Shown here: piece by piece, positions 7,979 through 17,100 of the stretch
Numbering within the stretch: the stretch's first letter is position 1
How the letters are laid out: every line of letters begins with the position of its first letter
Assembly (NCBI GenBank): GCA_022360905.1
Contig: JAKSBX010000194.1
Coordinates: 1 to 46,694, forward strand
Direction of reading: 5' to 3'
Source: Chromatiales bacterium
GTDB taxonomy: Bacteria > Pseudomonadota > Gammaproteobacteria > Chromatiales > Chromatiaceae
Length of the DNA: 46,694 nucleotides
The notes under the pieces: model-generated
What the model was told of the DNA's origin: nothing
What the model saw: the letters and a program-made list of their open reading frames with translations, nothing else
The model's database searches: none
Position numbers and translations under genes: made by a program

Positions 7979-8006
7979 CTTGCAACTGATCGAAGCGCCC
8001 CCATAT
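7979..8006 (+). promoter_or_regulatory. Sigma-32 type heat-shock promoter of lon
   Basis: CTTGCAA, a 13-nt spacer, and CCCCATAT match the RpoH consensus (CTTGAAA, 13-15 nt, CCCCATNT) with a single mismatch in the upstream box. It faces lon, with an untranslated leader of about 200 nt. lon is a classical RpoH target in gammaproteobacteria. Confidence 0.75.
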
Positions 8007-8209
8007 CTCACTGATAAACAAACGACCCCAAACCGGATTCCAGCTGATACATACAGCAGATTGAGACTTTGTCCGATTGTTTATGCAAAATGGGGCCAAG
8101 CGATCCGCATGAAACAGGCAAAATCGACTGCTCAGAGTCGACTCGAAAGACTCTGTTTGGAATTGTTCCTGTCAGATCAAACAGAGAGTAAGCAGAAACG
8201 GAAGGTAGC

Positions 8210-10594
8210 ATGATGTCAGAAGAAGAATACAACCAAGAAGAGACTGTCGAAGTCATCAGCGGCAATACCTTAGCCCGCCCCAGTGAGGTGTTACCAGGCC
8301 TGATCCACCTCCTGCCGGTCTCCGCACGCCCCTTCTTTCCTGGTCAGGCGGTACCGCTGCTAATGGAGCAGGAGCATTGGGATTCCACCATGGAGGAGGT
8401 AGCCAACTCATCGCATATGCTACTCGGTGTCGTACTCTCTTCGGCGGAGAGTGCCGAGTCTGCCACCCCGCAGAGTTTCAAACAGATCGGAACCGTCTGT
8501 CGGGTTCACCGGATTCAGCGATCAGAAGGCAGACTGCAGGTCCTGGTGGAGTGCCTGCAACGGTTTCGTATCGAAAAGGTGGTGCATGGGGATGTGCCAT
8601 TCACCGCCAGCGTAGAGTATCTCCCGGAACCCTCCAGTGACAGCAAAGAGATCAAACCCTATGCGGTGGCGATCATCAATACCATCAAAGAACTGCTGCC
8701 GCTCAATCCGCTTTATGCCGAGGAGCTTCGCATGTTCCTCGACCGGTTTGGTCCGGACGATCCCTCACATCTGACCGATTTCGCCGCCAGCCTGACCACT
8801 TCAGATAAATTTCAACTGCAGGCGGTACTGGAAACCGTCGAGCTACTGCCGCGTATGGAGAAAGTCCTTGAGTTGCTGCATCGCGAACTCGAGGTGGTCA
8901 AGGCTCAGGCCTCAATCCGCAAAACCGTGGAAGAGCGGATGGAGAAACAGCAGCGTGATTTCCTGTTGAGGGAGCAGCTGAAGGCGATACAACAGGAACT
9001 GGGCATTGAAAAGGACGACCGTACCGCGGAGCTGGATAAGTTCAAGGAGCGCCTGGAGAAACTGACACTCTCCGAGCAGGCCCAGGCAAGAGTCGATGAG
9101 GAGATGGGTAAACTGTCGGTGCTCGAACCGGGCTCGCCGGAATACTCGGTCACCAGAAACTATCTGGACTGGATCACCCTGCTCCCCTGGGGTATCGATT
9201 CGGAAGACAAGCTCGATCTGCAATTTGCCCGTAAAACGCTGGATAAGGACCATTATGGGTTGGAGGATGTCAAAGAGCGTATTCTGGAATTTCTGGCGCT
9301 TGGCATCATGAAAGGCCAGATTGCCGGATCGATCATCCTGCTGGTAGGTCCTCCCGGAGTAGGTAAGACCTCAATCGGCCACTCCATCGCGGAAGCCCTG
9401 GGCCGAAAATTCTACCGCTTCTCTGTTGGTGGTATTCGAGATGAGGCCGAAATCAAGGGCCATCGGCGTACCTACATCGGCGCGATGCCGGGGAAATTCA
9501 TCCAGGCAATGAAAGATGCCGGCACTGAAAACCCGGTGATCATGCTTGATGAGATCGATAAGATCGGCGCATCCTACCATGGCGATCCCGCCTCAGCCCT
9601 GCTCGAGGTACTCGACCCGGAGCAGAACAGCGACTTTCTCGATCACTATCTTGATCTGCGCTTCGATCTGTCGAAAGTTCTGTTCATCTGTACGGCCAAT
9701 CAACTCGACACCATTCCACGCCCGCTGCTCGACCGCATGGAGACCATCTCCCTGTCGGGCTATATCGCCAGTGAGAAGTTACAGATTGCGCGTAAATACC
9801 TGGTGCCGCGTCAACTCGACAGGGCCGGCCTGAAACGTCGAGATATAAAACTCAACAGTCCGGTACTGCGAGCCATCATCGAAGGTTATGCCCGGGATGC
9901 GGGGGTTCGCAGACTGGAGAAACAGATCGGCAAGATTGTACGCAAGGCGGTAGTAAAAATTCTCGAGGGGGTAAAAAAGCCCATCGACATCACCCTCGAC
10001 AATCTCCAGGACTATCTGGGCGGCCCACTGTTCAAAGATGAAAGAAACCTGAGCGGTGCCGGTGTTGTGACCGGGCTTGCCTGGACCGCCATGGGCGGTG
10101 CGACGCTGAACATCGAGGCGGTCGCCACACATGAATTCAACCGGGGATTCAAACTCACCGGACAGCTGGGCGACGTGATGCGCGAATCGGCTGAAATCGC
10201 CTATAGCTACATCGTCAGCCACGCAGAAGCATTCGAGGTGGATCAAAGCTTCTTTCAAAAAGCCTTTATCCATCTTCATGTACCAGCGGGCGCCACACCA
10301 AAGGATGGCCCCTCTGCGGGCATCACGATGGCTTCAGCACTGCTTTCACTGGCGAAAAACAGACCGGTGCGTAACATTGCCATGACCGGTGAACTCACCC
10401 TGACCGGACAGGTTTTCCCGGTCGGCGGTATCCGTGAAAAGGTGATTGCCGCAAGACGTGCCGGAATCAGAGAACTGATCCTGCCGGAGGACAATCGCAG
10501 CGACTATGAAGAGGTGCCGGATCATATCCGGAAAGGACTCAAGGTCCACTTCGCTTCAGTTTATGAAGACGTGGTCCCACTGCTCTTCCGCTGA
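8210..10594 (+). CDS. lon: ATP-dependent Lon protease
   Basis: A 794-residue cytosolic AAA+ serine protease that unfolds and degrades damaged and regulatory proteins. The N-terminal LON substrate-binding domain spans about residues 28-215, followed by a coiled-coil linker (about 215-300). The AAA+ module carries Walker A GPPGVGKT (about 379-386) and Walker B VIMLDEIDKIG. The C-terminal protease domain has the Ser-Lys dyad in DGPSAGITMA and GGIREKVIAARR. Length is typical of LonA. The two adjacent ATG codons at 8210 and 8213 are both usable after GGAAGG. A strong RpoH-like promoter lies upstream. Flanked by the dodecaheme cytochrome on one side and a small membrane protein on the other. Confidence 0.97.
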   Translation: MMSEEEYNQEETVEVISGNTLARPSEVLPGLIHLLPVSARPFFPGQAVPLLMEQEHWDSTMEEVANSSHMLLGVVLSSAESAESATPQSFKQIGTVCRVHRIQRSEGRLQVLVECLQRFRIEKVVHGDVPFTASVEYLPEPSSDSKEIKPYAVAIINTIKELLPLNPLYAEELRMFLDRFGPDDPSHLTDFAASLTTSDKFQLQAVLETVELLPRMEKVLELLHRELEVVKAQASIRKTVEERMEKQQRDFLLREQLKAIQQELGIEKDDRTAELDKFKERLEKLTLSEQAQARVDEEMGKLSVLEPGSPEYSVTRNYLDWITLLPWGIDSEDKLDLQFARKTLDKDHYGLEDVKERILEFLALGIMKGQIAGSIILLVGPPGVGKTSIGHSIAEALGRKFYRFSVGGIRDEAEIKGHRRTYIGAMPGKFIQAMKDAGTENPVIMLDEIDKIGASYHGDPASALLEVLDPEQNSDFLDHYLDLRFDLSKVLFICTANQLDTIPRPLLDRMETISLSGYIASEKLQIARKYLVPRQLDRAGLKRRDIKLNSPVLRAIIEGYARDAGVRRLEKQIGKIVRKAVVKILEGVKKPIDITLDNLQDYLGGPLFKDERNLSGAGVVTGLAWTAMGGATLNIEAVATHEFNRGFKLTGQLGDVMRESAEIAYSYIVSHAEAFEVDQSFFQKAFIHLHVPAGATPKDGPSAGITMASALLSLAKNRPVRNIAMTGELTLTGQVFPVGGIREKVIAARRAGIRELILPEDNRSDYEEVPDHIRKGLKVHFASVYEDVVPLLFR

Positions 10595-10638
10595 AGCCAA
10601 AACCGGCATGATGAATCCGCTGACCGAACAGTCCGAAC

Positions 10639-10893
10639 TCAAGGCAGCAAGCTGCGGCAATCCGCTTCACTGCAATACGAATCGAAGCGAGGTATTTTGA
10701 CCCAGCTCTTTAAACGGCAGGCGATGCAGTGTCCCAGCTCATTGATCAGGCTGATCATTATCCCGGTTAAAATCAGAGACCAGAATACGGTATCGATCCA
10801 GGCATAGTGAATCAGACCTTCGAGGCCATAGACCATAAAAGAGAACAGGCCGAATAACATGGCCATAATCAATCCAACGAATATCGGTAACAT
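10639..10893 (-). CDS. Small two-helix membrane protein
   Basis: An 84-residue hydrophobic protein with two likely membrane helices (about residues 3-25 and 36-58) and a short polar, cysteine-containing tail. The start at 10893 is chosen because AAGGAG lies 6 nt upstream of ATG; an in-frame GTG six codons earlier would overlap that site. No family was recognised. It is convergent with lon, whose stop is 44 bp away. It ends in a Cys-containing tail (HCIACRL, DSYCSEADC) that could bind metal or form disulfides. Confidence 0.6.
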   Translation of the reverse strand: MLPIFVGLIMAMLFGLFSFMVYGLEGLIHYAWIDTVFWSLILTGIMISLINELGHCIACRLKSWVKIPRFDSYCSEADCRSLLP

Positions 10894-11116
10894 GACTGAC
10901 TCCTTAACCACTTAATATAAGTATATAAGCGATTTCTAATTATTCCATATTTTTTGATCTGTTGATTACAAACAAGTTCACAGAAATCGATAATTTCGCT
11001 GAAATTCAAACATTTTCATACTCTCATCTGTGTGGCCACAAGCGTATCCGATTAGCAAACTGCTCATTTATTCCACAAATAGGAATTTGACTCAGTAATC
11101 TGACAAACGATCTGGA

Positions 11117-11281
11117 TCAGCTTCTACAGACCCGAGGGCTCTGCTGTGGGGGAAATTCGGTAACGCTCAGCCCATTAGCTAGCGGTAGGTTCATCAACCA
11201 TTGCCTGGCATCATCGGAGTCTGCAAAGCGTTCGATATCAACTTTCGTGATCCGGCCCTGAATCGTCAGGAATAAGGCCAT
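11117..11281 (-). CDS. Hypothetical 54-residue protein divergent from nnrS
   Basis: A short frame, MALFLTIQGRITKVDIERFA onwards, ends SPRVCRS and is preceded by a good ribosome binding site (AGAGGGGG about 4-5 nt before ATG). Amino acid composition and codon use look like real coding sequence: balanced, amphipathic, with a DSDDARQWLMNLP helix. It has no signal peptide. The start lies only 24 bp from the centre of the FNR/DNR-type palindrome, so it could be controlled from the same region, though that position would overlap its leader. Too short for family recognition. Confidence 0.5.
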   Translation of the reverse strand: MALFLTIQGRITKVDIERFADSDDARQWLMNLPLANGLSVTEFPPQQSPRVCRS

Positions 11282-11295
11282 ACACCCCCTCTCCA

Positions 11296-11315
11296 GCCTT
11301 GATGTACATCAAGGC
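11296..11315 (+). promoter_or_regulatory. FNR/DNR-type box upstream of nnrS
   Basis: GCCTTGATGTACATCAAGGC is a perfect 20-bp palindrome containing TTGAT-N4-ATCAA, the consensus of the CRP/FNR superfamily regulators FNR, ANR, DNR and NNR. A TAGGGT -10 candidate at 11335-11340 puts the transcription start near 11347, about 41.5 bp from the centre of the box, which is the class II activation position. This fits oxygen- or NO-controlled expression of nnrS. Confidence 0.85.
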
Positions 11316-11335
11316 CTGCCGGTAACAGCAGCTCT

Positions 11336-11355
11336 AGGGTAATCCTCTTTACCCT
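11336..11355. promoter_or_regulatory. Inverted repeat in the nnrS leader
   Basis: AGGGTAA and TTACCCT form perfect 7-bp arms around TCCTCT, immediately downstream of the FNR/DNR box and ending 6 bp before the nnrS GTG. It overlaps the predicted -10 and transcript start, so it may be a repressor site or a leader hairpin that affects translation start. Confidence 0.4.
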
Positions 11356-11361
11356 ATCCAG

Positions 11362-12567
11362 GTGACGACCTTGAGCATCATTCCATTGGGTGACCCTAGC
11401 ACCCCTGACTCCCCACCCAAGGGTTATGCCCTTTTTGCTCTTGGTTTTCGACCGTTCTTCCTGCTCGCAGCATTCTCCGGGCTGACATTGATGCTGCTCT
11501 GGCTCTGGTTTTGGCTGAGCCCGACACAGTTTAGCCACTACTCGCTGATCGGCTGGCACAGCCATGAGATGCTGTTTGGATTCAGCCTGGCGATTGTTGC
11601 CGGGTTTCTGCTCACCGCCGTACGAAACTGGACCGGTATCGATACCCCGACCGGCATGCCGTTGGCCCTGTTGGCCGGACTCTGGTTTGCCGGCCGGTTA
11701 TTGCCACTCATGCCAAGCAGCCTGATCGGCTTGTTTGTGCTGATCGATCTGCTTTTCCTGCCCGCACTGATTGCAGCCCTGAGCCCTCCACTGGTGAAAG
11801 CGGAGAATCGAGTCAACCGACTCTTTATTCCCCTGCTGGCGGCGATGGCTATCGCCAATCTTCTCTACCACCTTGAAGCCATGGGCCTTCTGGCGACAAG
11901 CCGAAGCGGTATCTCACTGATGACCAACTCGATCCTGCTGCTGTTGATATTCGTCGGCGGCCGGGTGCTCCCCTTTTTCACCGACAAAGCGGTTGCAGAC
12001 TCCGCTCCCCGTTTCAGCAAGCAGCGGGAGCAGGCCGTTTACGCCCTGTTTCTTCTCTGGGCGCTAAGCGATCTGCTGCTGCCGAACAGCTGGCCAGGTG
12101 CGCTGTTTGCGCTCGGGGTCGCCATTACTCAGGCCTGGCGTCTCTACGACTGGCACCACCCCCAGATATGGAACAAACCGATATTGTGGGTGCTCTTCGC
12201 TGGCTTGACCTGGATGGTGATCGGTTTTCTGCTGAAAGCCATGGCCCAGATCGATCTCTTTGCGGACAACCTGGCCACCCACGCACTCACCGCCGGTGCC
12301 ATCGGTGTTACCACCCTGGGCATGATGGCCAGGGTGGCTCTGGGTCATACCGGCCGGGAGATTGGCGCCAACAGATATATGGTCCTGGCATTCATACTGA
12401 TCAACATCGCCGTAGTGATCCGAGTGTTCGTACCGGTCACCGGACTACTCAGCTACCAGACCTGTATAACACTCTCAGCAGTGGCCTGGTCCATCTGCTA
12501 TCTGCTGTTCTCAATGATCTACCTACCGATACTGATCCGCCCCCGTATTGACGGCCGACCAGGATAG
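11362..12567 (+). CDS. nnrS: NnrS family heme-copper membrane protein
   Basis: A 401-residue protein with about 12 membrane helices filling nearly its whole length. Family hallmarks are visible: GYALFALGFRPFFLLAA near residue 21, GWHSHEMLFGF near 64, GGRVLPFFT near 199 and THALTAGAIGVTTLGMMARVALGHTGR near 304. NnrS proteins bind heme and copper, are induced by NO and protect cells during nitrosative stress or denitrification, lowering iron-NO damage. The start is a GTG without a strong ribosome binding site; a TTG three codons later is an alternative. The FNR/DNR palindrome upstream agrees with NO or anaerobic induction. No nitrite or nitric oxide reductase genes are in the window. Confidence 0.93.
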   Translation: MTTLSIIPLGDPSTPDSPPKGYALFALGFRPFFLLAAFSGLTLMLLWLWFWLSPTQFSHYSLIGWHSHEMLFGFSLAIVAGFLLTAVRNWTGIDTPTGMPLALLAGLWFAGRLLPLMPSSLIGLFVLIDLLFLPALIAALSPPLVKAENRVNRLFIPLLAAMAIANLLYHLEAMGLLATSRSGISLMTNSILLLLIFVGGRVLPFFTDKAVADSAPRFSKQREQAVYALFLLWALSDLLLPNSWPGALFALGVAITQAWRLYDWHHPQIWNKPILWVLFAGLTWMVIGFLLKAMAQIDLFADNLATHALTAGAIGVTTLGMMARVALGHTGREIGANRYMVLAFILINIAVVIRVFVPVTGLLSYQTCITLSAVAWSICYLLFSMIYLPILIRPRIDGRPG

Positions 12568-12634
12568 AGTTAGCCGCCCATAGAGCTTGGCTATAGAAAT
12601 TAAACGCCCGATAGATAAATAGTCGTTGATTATT

Positions 12635-12648
12635 TTAGTAAATACTAA
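12635..12648. promoter_or_regulatory. TTAGTA-AA-TACTAA palindrome before the sulfur globule gene
   Basis: A 14-bp inverted repeat in an AT-rich promoter region 75 bp before the start codon of the sulfur globule protein gene. It could be an operator or part of the core promoter; there is no consensus I can name. Confidence 0.35.
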
Positions 12649-12722
12649 TATTCTTTCGCTCCATGAGTAACGCAGTACTTACTTGTACATTTTCTAACAC
12701 TTAAAAATTTGAGGAATATCTC

Positions 12723-13067
12723 ATGTCCAAAATCGTTAAAATCGCAGCCGCTGCTGCTCTGATCGCCGCTTCTGCTTCCGCTTCTGCATGGTGGGGCAAC
12801 CCTTGGAACAACGGCTGGGGCAACGGCAATGACTTCATGGGCGACGGCTTCGGCGACGGTGACTTCTCTTTCAACATGAGCGGTAGCGCTCGTGGCGCCG
12901 GCAACGGTTATGGTCGTGGTTACAACAACTACTACAACCGTCCTTACTACGGTTACGCTCCTTACGGCGCTCCTTACGGCGCTCCTTATGGTGCTCCTTA
13001 CGGCGCTCCTGTAGCTCCTTACGGCGCTCCTGCTGCTCCTCAGGCTCAGGCTCCTGCTGCCAAGTAA
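12723..13067 (+). CDS. Sulfur globule protein family structural protein
   Basis: A 114-residue secreted protein. Residues 1-22 form a signal peptide rich in alanine and ending ASASA. The mature part is glycine-, asparagine-, tyrosine- and tryptophan-rich ([14 protein letters not shown]), followed by a tyrosine-rich segment and a run of YGAP repeats (about residues 79-104), then an AP-rich tail. This composition matches the SgpA/SgpB/SgpC envelope proteins that coat periplasmic sulfur globules in Allochromatium vinosum and relatives. Low-complexity sequence prevents subfamily assignment. It has a GAGGAA ribosome binding site and a strong terminator, so it is monocistronic, as expected for an abundant structural protein. 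It is good evidence that the host stores elemental sulfur. Confidence 0.8.
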   Translation: MSKIVKIAAAAALIAASASASAWWGNPWNNGWGNGNDFMGDGFGDGDFSFNMSGSARGAGNGYGRGYNNYYNRPYYGYAPYGAPYGAPYGAPYGAPVAPYGAPAAPQAQAPAAK

Positions 13068-13086
13068 TCATCTTTGATGACACTTG

Positions 13087-13108
13087 GAAACTTGCCCAGG
13101 CAAGTTTC
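13087..13108 (+). other. Perfect 10-bp hairpin after the sulfur globule gene
   Basis: GAAACTTGCC and GGCAAGTTTC pair perfectly around CA, between the stop codon and the terminator. It may stabilise the 3' end of the abundant mRNA or be part of a 3'-derived small RNA. Confidence 0.5.
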
Positions 13109-13114
13109 AGCCTA

Positions 13115-13145
13115 AAAAAGGCGGGCCTTGAGCCCGCCTTTTTTT
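13115..13145. terminator. Bidirectional rho-independent terminator
   Basis: GGCGGGC (13120-13126) and GCCCGCC (13132-13138) enclose CTTGA; the stem is preceded by AAAAAA and followed by TTTTTTT. It can end transcription of the sulfur globule gene and of the convergent TSUP permease gene. Confidence 0.92.
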
Positions 13146-13159
13146 ATCCTTCATACGGA

Positions 13160-13906
13160 TCAGAAGAACAGCAGCTTGATGATAAAAGCTGACAAGGCCA
13201 AGTAGAGCACCCGGCGAATCAGCGCCTCCCCATGAGTGATAGTGGTGTGAGCGCCCAACCAACCACCGATTGAATTGCCGATTGCCAGACCGATTCCAAC
13301 CCACCACATCAGCTCCAGATTGGAAGCGAAGATCCCCAGGGCGACAATGGTATAGACCAACACGATCAGTACCTTGTGCATATTCACCCGAACCAGATCG
13401 AGCCCCAGCACCTTGTGCAGTATCGGCATCAGGATAAAACCGACACCGATCTGGATAAATCCTCCCCAGAATCCGGCAGCGACCATCAGCAGATGGCCGG
13501 CAAATAGATTTTTAGCCTTGCCATCACCGCCTGTCGGCTTGATTTTATCGTGGCCGGTTGCCATCAGTATCATCACGCCGACCATCACCAGTGCCAGGAT
13601 TCGATCAAACCAGACCCCTTCGAGCTTCACCCCAAGCGATGCACCACCAATTGCCCCCACAGAGGCGGCAGCGGCAAGACTCAGCCCCAATTTGAAATCG
13701 GAATAGCCACGACGCCTGAAGGCGGTCACTGCGGTGATATTCTGCGCCAGTATCGCGATTCGGTTGGTGCCGTTTGCCACCGGTCCCGGTATCCCCATAA
13801 ACAGCATCACCGGTACAGTCAGTAGCGAACCACCTCCAGCCATCACATTCAGCCAGCCGGCCGCAACACCGACCAAGGCAAGCAGCAGAATCTGCCAGAT
13901 CTCCAC
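13160..13906 (-). CDS. TSUP (TauE/SafE) family permease
   Basis: A 248-residue inner membrane protein with about eight hydrophobic helices in two homologous halves. Family signatures are WLNVMAGGGSLLTVPVML near residue 18 and GFWGGFIQIGVGFILMPIL near residue 145. TSUP members export sulfite, sulfoacetate or related sulfur anions and organosulfonates. In a sulfur oxidiser a sulfite or thiosulfate exchange role is likely, but substrate cannot be read from sequence. The start codon is GTG at 13906 with GGGGGG 5 nt upstream. It sits next to the sulfur globule gene in convergent orientation and behind an FNR-like half-matched box. Confidence 0.88.
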   Translation of the reverse strand: MEIWQILLLALVGVAAGWLNVMAGGGSLLTVPVMLFMGIPGPVANGTNRIAILAQNITAVTAFRRRGYSDFKLGLSLAAAASVGAIGGASLGVKLEGVWFDRILALVMVGVMILMATGHDKIKPTGGDGKAKNLFAGHLLMVAAGFWGGFIQIGVGFILMPILHKVLGLDLVRVNMHKVLIVLVYTIVALGIFASNLELMWWVGIGLAIGNSIGGWLGAHTTITHGEALIRRVLYLALSAFIIKLLFF

Positions 13907-13954
13907 AACACCCCCCTTTGTATCTTTTCCGATCTGGCTATCAGACTAACAGAG

Positions 13955-13968
13955 TTGATCCTGATCAG
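13955..13968 (-). promoter_or_regulatory. FNR-like box upstream of the TSUP permease
   Basis: TTGATCCTGATCAG matches TTGAT-N4-ATCAA at nine of ten fixed positions. Its centre is 55 bp before the GTG of the permease and 154 bp before the divergent sensor gene. The distance to a possible GATACA -10 (13919-13924) does not give an exact class II spacing, so this is a candidate only. Confidence 0.45.
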
Positions 13969-14073
13969 TGTATAGGCTGTTAAAAAAGGTTCTTTTCTGC
14001 CGACATAGTGTTAAATAGCTGGCATTATCGGCTTTGATCTCCCCCCATTCAGTAGTTGTAGGTATCCAGGCAC

Positions 14074-14087
14074 TAGGGCCTGTTAAC
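14074..14087. repeat. GGGCCTGTTAAC short dispersed motif
   Basis: TAGGGCCTGTTAAC, followed by CCGAATCCA. The same extended sequence, with small changes, is at 38403-38420. Other copies of the core are listed separately. Confidence 0.5.
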
Positions 14088-14115
14088 CCGAATCCATCTG
14101 CAACCGAAGGGACTA

Positions 14116-17100
14116 ATGAACAACAAAGGCAATCCCCTTATTACTGTTTTTTTTGTTCTTGCACTGTCCATTTCTTTGGGCCGAAGTGGGTGGTATGTCC
14201 TGGCCGAAAGCCAGCTTCAAGCACAACAGTCGTCCCATCTGATTGCCGCCGTCCCCCGCTCCTTTCCTCCCCAATACGCTGTTGACAAGCAAGGCAGACC
14301 CTATGGATTTGCCATTGATGTGATGAATGCCGTCGTCGAGCAGGCCGGAATGACCGTGGAGTACCAGATCCATGAGACCTGGCAGGGTGCTCATCAGGCG
14401 ATCAAAGCGGGCCAGGCCGTGCTGATACCCAATATGGGCATAACGCCCGATCGGCAGACATACGCTGACTTTTCCGCACCGATCGAGACCTTCTCCGTAT
14501 CACTCTTCGTGCGGGCTGAAACTGAGACTATTCGCTCAATGCAGGATTTGGCCAATCATCAGGTCGGGGTGATAAATGGTAACGTCGCGATCAAGCTGCT
14601 TGCTGACAAGCAGCTGAAACTGAAGTATTTCGACCAGTTATCCGAGGCCCTGATCGAACTGCTGAGCGGTCAGATCGACGCCCTCGCCTACCCCGACCCG
14701 GTTGTTTGGCGATATACCCAACAGCTCGGTTTGGACGACCACATCCGTAAGCTCCAGCCGTCACTGACAGAGATCAAACGCGCCATTGCGGTACGCAAAG
14801 GCGAAACTGCACTCTTGAGACGTTTGAATCAAGCGCTCGGTACGCTCATCCAAACCGACCGATTCAAAGACATCTATTCCCGCTGGTATGCCAAGCCTGC
14901 CCCTTACTGGAACACCCAAAGAACACTGCTCGCAATGTCCCTCCTGCTGATGCTGGTTGCGATTGGCATGCTGGTCTGGCGTTTTCGCAGTCTGCAACGA
15001 CTCAACCGTCGCCTGACCGCCGAGACGGAGATGCGTCGTGATGCCGAGACTCAACTGCAGCAGCTCAACGCCGACCTCGAAGAGACTGTGCGCCACCAGA
15101 CAGAGGGGTTGGCCGAGGCACAACGCATGGGAAAGATGGGCAGCTGGGTGTTGAACTTACAACAGGACTCTCTGGAGTGGTCGGATGAGACTTTCCGCAT
15201 CTTTGAAGTTGACCCGGAACGCTTTGCCGCAACCTATGAACGATTTCTCGAAACCGTTCACCCTGACGACCGGGAAAAAGTGAACAATGCCTATCTAAGC
15301 TCATTGGAAGATCAGCACGGGTATGAGATCGAACATCGCCTGCTGTTTGGCGACGGCAGAATCAAATGGGTAAAAGAGCAGTGTGAAACCCAATTCGACA
15401 GTCATGGGCTGCCGATCATCTCCCGCGGAACGGTTCAGGATATCACCGAGCACAAAGCTGCCGAACGCCAACTGGCCCTGACCCAGCATGCTTTGGACCA
15501 CATTTCAGAAGCTGCTTATCTGATCATGCCCGATGGTCACTTCAAATACGTCAATCCTTCAGCCTGTGAAACCTTGGGTTATTCAAAAGAAGAGCTGATG
15601 ACAAAATCGATCATGGATATCGATCCGTCTTATTCAACCGATGATTTTTTTAAGATAAACAGGAAACTCATAGAAGCCGGATCGCTGCGTTTCGAAACCA
15701 CCCACCAGCATCGTGACGGCCACACGATTCCGGTGGAGATTGTAGCCACCCACATACGGTTCGAAGATGAAGAACTCTCCTTCGCCATAGTCCGGGACAT
15801 CAGTGAGATAAAATCGGCCCAACAGGAGATCCAGCGCCAACACGCCCTGCTTCAACAAGTCATAGACGGGGTCAGCGATCCTATCCTGATGATCAATTCT
15901 GACTATACGGTTCAACTGATGAACCATGCCGCAAGAGCAGCCGCCCCGGCCAAGGCATTGGCGTCGGCACAACCGAAATGTTACGCCATTTCACATCACA
16001 TTGACCAACCCTGCCAGGGTGAAGATCATCCATGCCCTTTAAATCAGGTCATAAGGAGTAAAAAAACCGCTAAAGTGGTTCACAGTCATCCAGGGCAGGA
16101 TGGCACGACCCGCACCTTTGAGCTGCTGGCCAATCCCCTGTTTGACAAACAGGGCAATATTTCCGGCATCATCGAATCGGGTCGAGATATTACCGACTAC
16201 CTGAGTGTCGTCGATCAACTCAAAAAAAATCAGCTTCGACTCGACCATATCGCCCATCATGATCCACTGACCGGCATGCCCAATCGGCTGCTGTTTGTGG
16301 ATCGCCTGCAACAAGCCATCTTTAAAGCCAAACGCAACAATAAGATGGTCGCGCTGCTGTTCATCGATCTGGATCGCTTCAAACAGATCAATGACAGCTT
16401 CGGCCACCCCACCGGCGATCTGATCTTGAAAGAGGCGGCAATCCGTCTCAAAACGATGATTCGGGAAGTCGACACCATCGCCCGAATCGGCGGCGATGAG
16501 TTCACCGTCATCCTCGATCAGATCAATCAGACGCAGGACATCGTAAAGATTGTGGAGAAGCTGCTGGGCGCCTTCAGCCAGGGTTTCAAGATCCTGGATA
16601 AGGAGTTGTTCCTCTCTAGCAGTATCGGCATCAGTATCTATCCGCAGGACAGTGACGACCCGAACACCTTGATACGCAATGCGGATTCCGCCATGTACAA
16701 GGCCAAGGAGCTGGGTAGAAACGCCTACAGTTTCTATACCGCGGAAATGACCTCATTAGCCTTTGAAAGACTGATGATGGAGAACAGTCTGCGCAAAGCG
16801 CTGAGCATGCAAGAGCTGGTGCTGCACTACCAGCCACAGATCGACATCCGCAGCGGTCGAGTCATCGGTGTGGAAGCACTGGTCCGCTGGCAACACCCGG
16901 AGCTGGGTCTGTTGCCACCCGCCAGGTTCATCCCGCTGGCCGAAGAGTCAGGCTTGATCCGACCCATTGGCGAATGGATTCTTCGCCAGGCCTGCCTGCA
17001 GGCAGGCAAGTGGCGTGCCCAAGGATTCAGCCCGGAGCGGATCTCCGTCAACTGCAACCTTTCAGCGGGTCAACTGAACAGCGAACACTTTATTCAGGCT

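Noticed and set aside
7887-8213. 108-residue open frame upstream of and overlapping lon
   Set aside because: It overlaps the sigma-32 promoter and the lon ribosome binding site, has no family resemblance and no good ribosome binding site.
12955-13030. Tandem repeat resembling a short CRISPR-like array
   Set aside because: These are in-frame codons for YGAP repeats of the sulfur globule protein; units are about 12 bp with no spacers.
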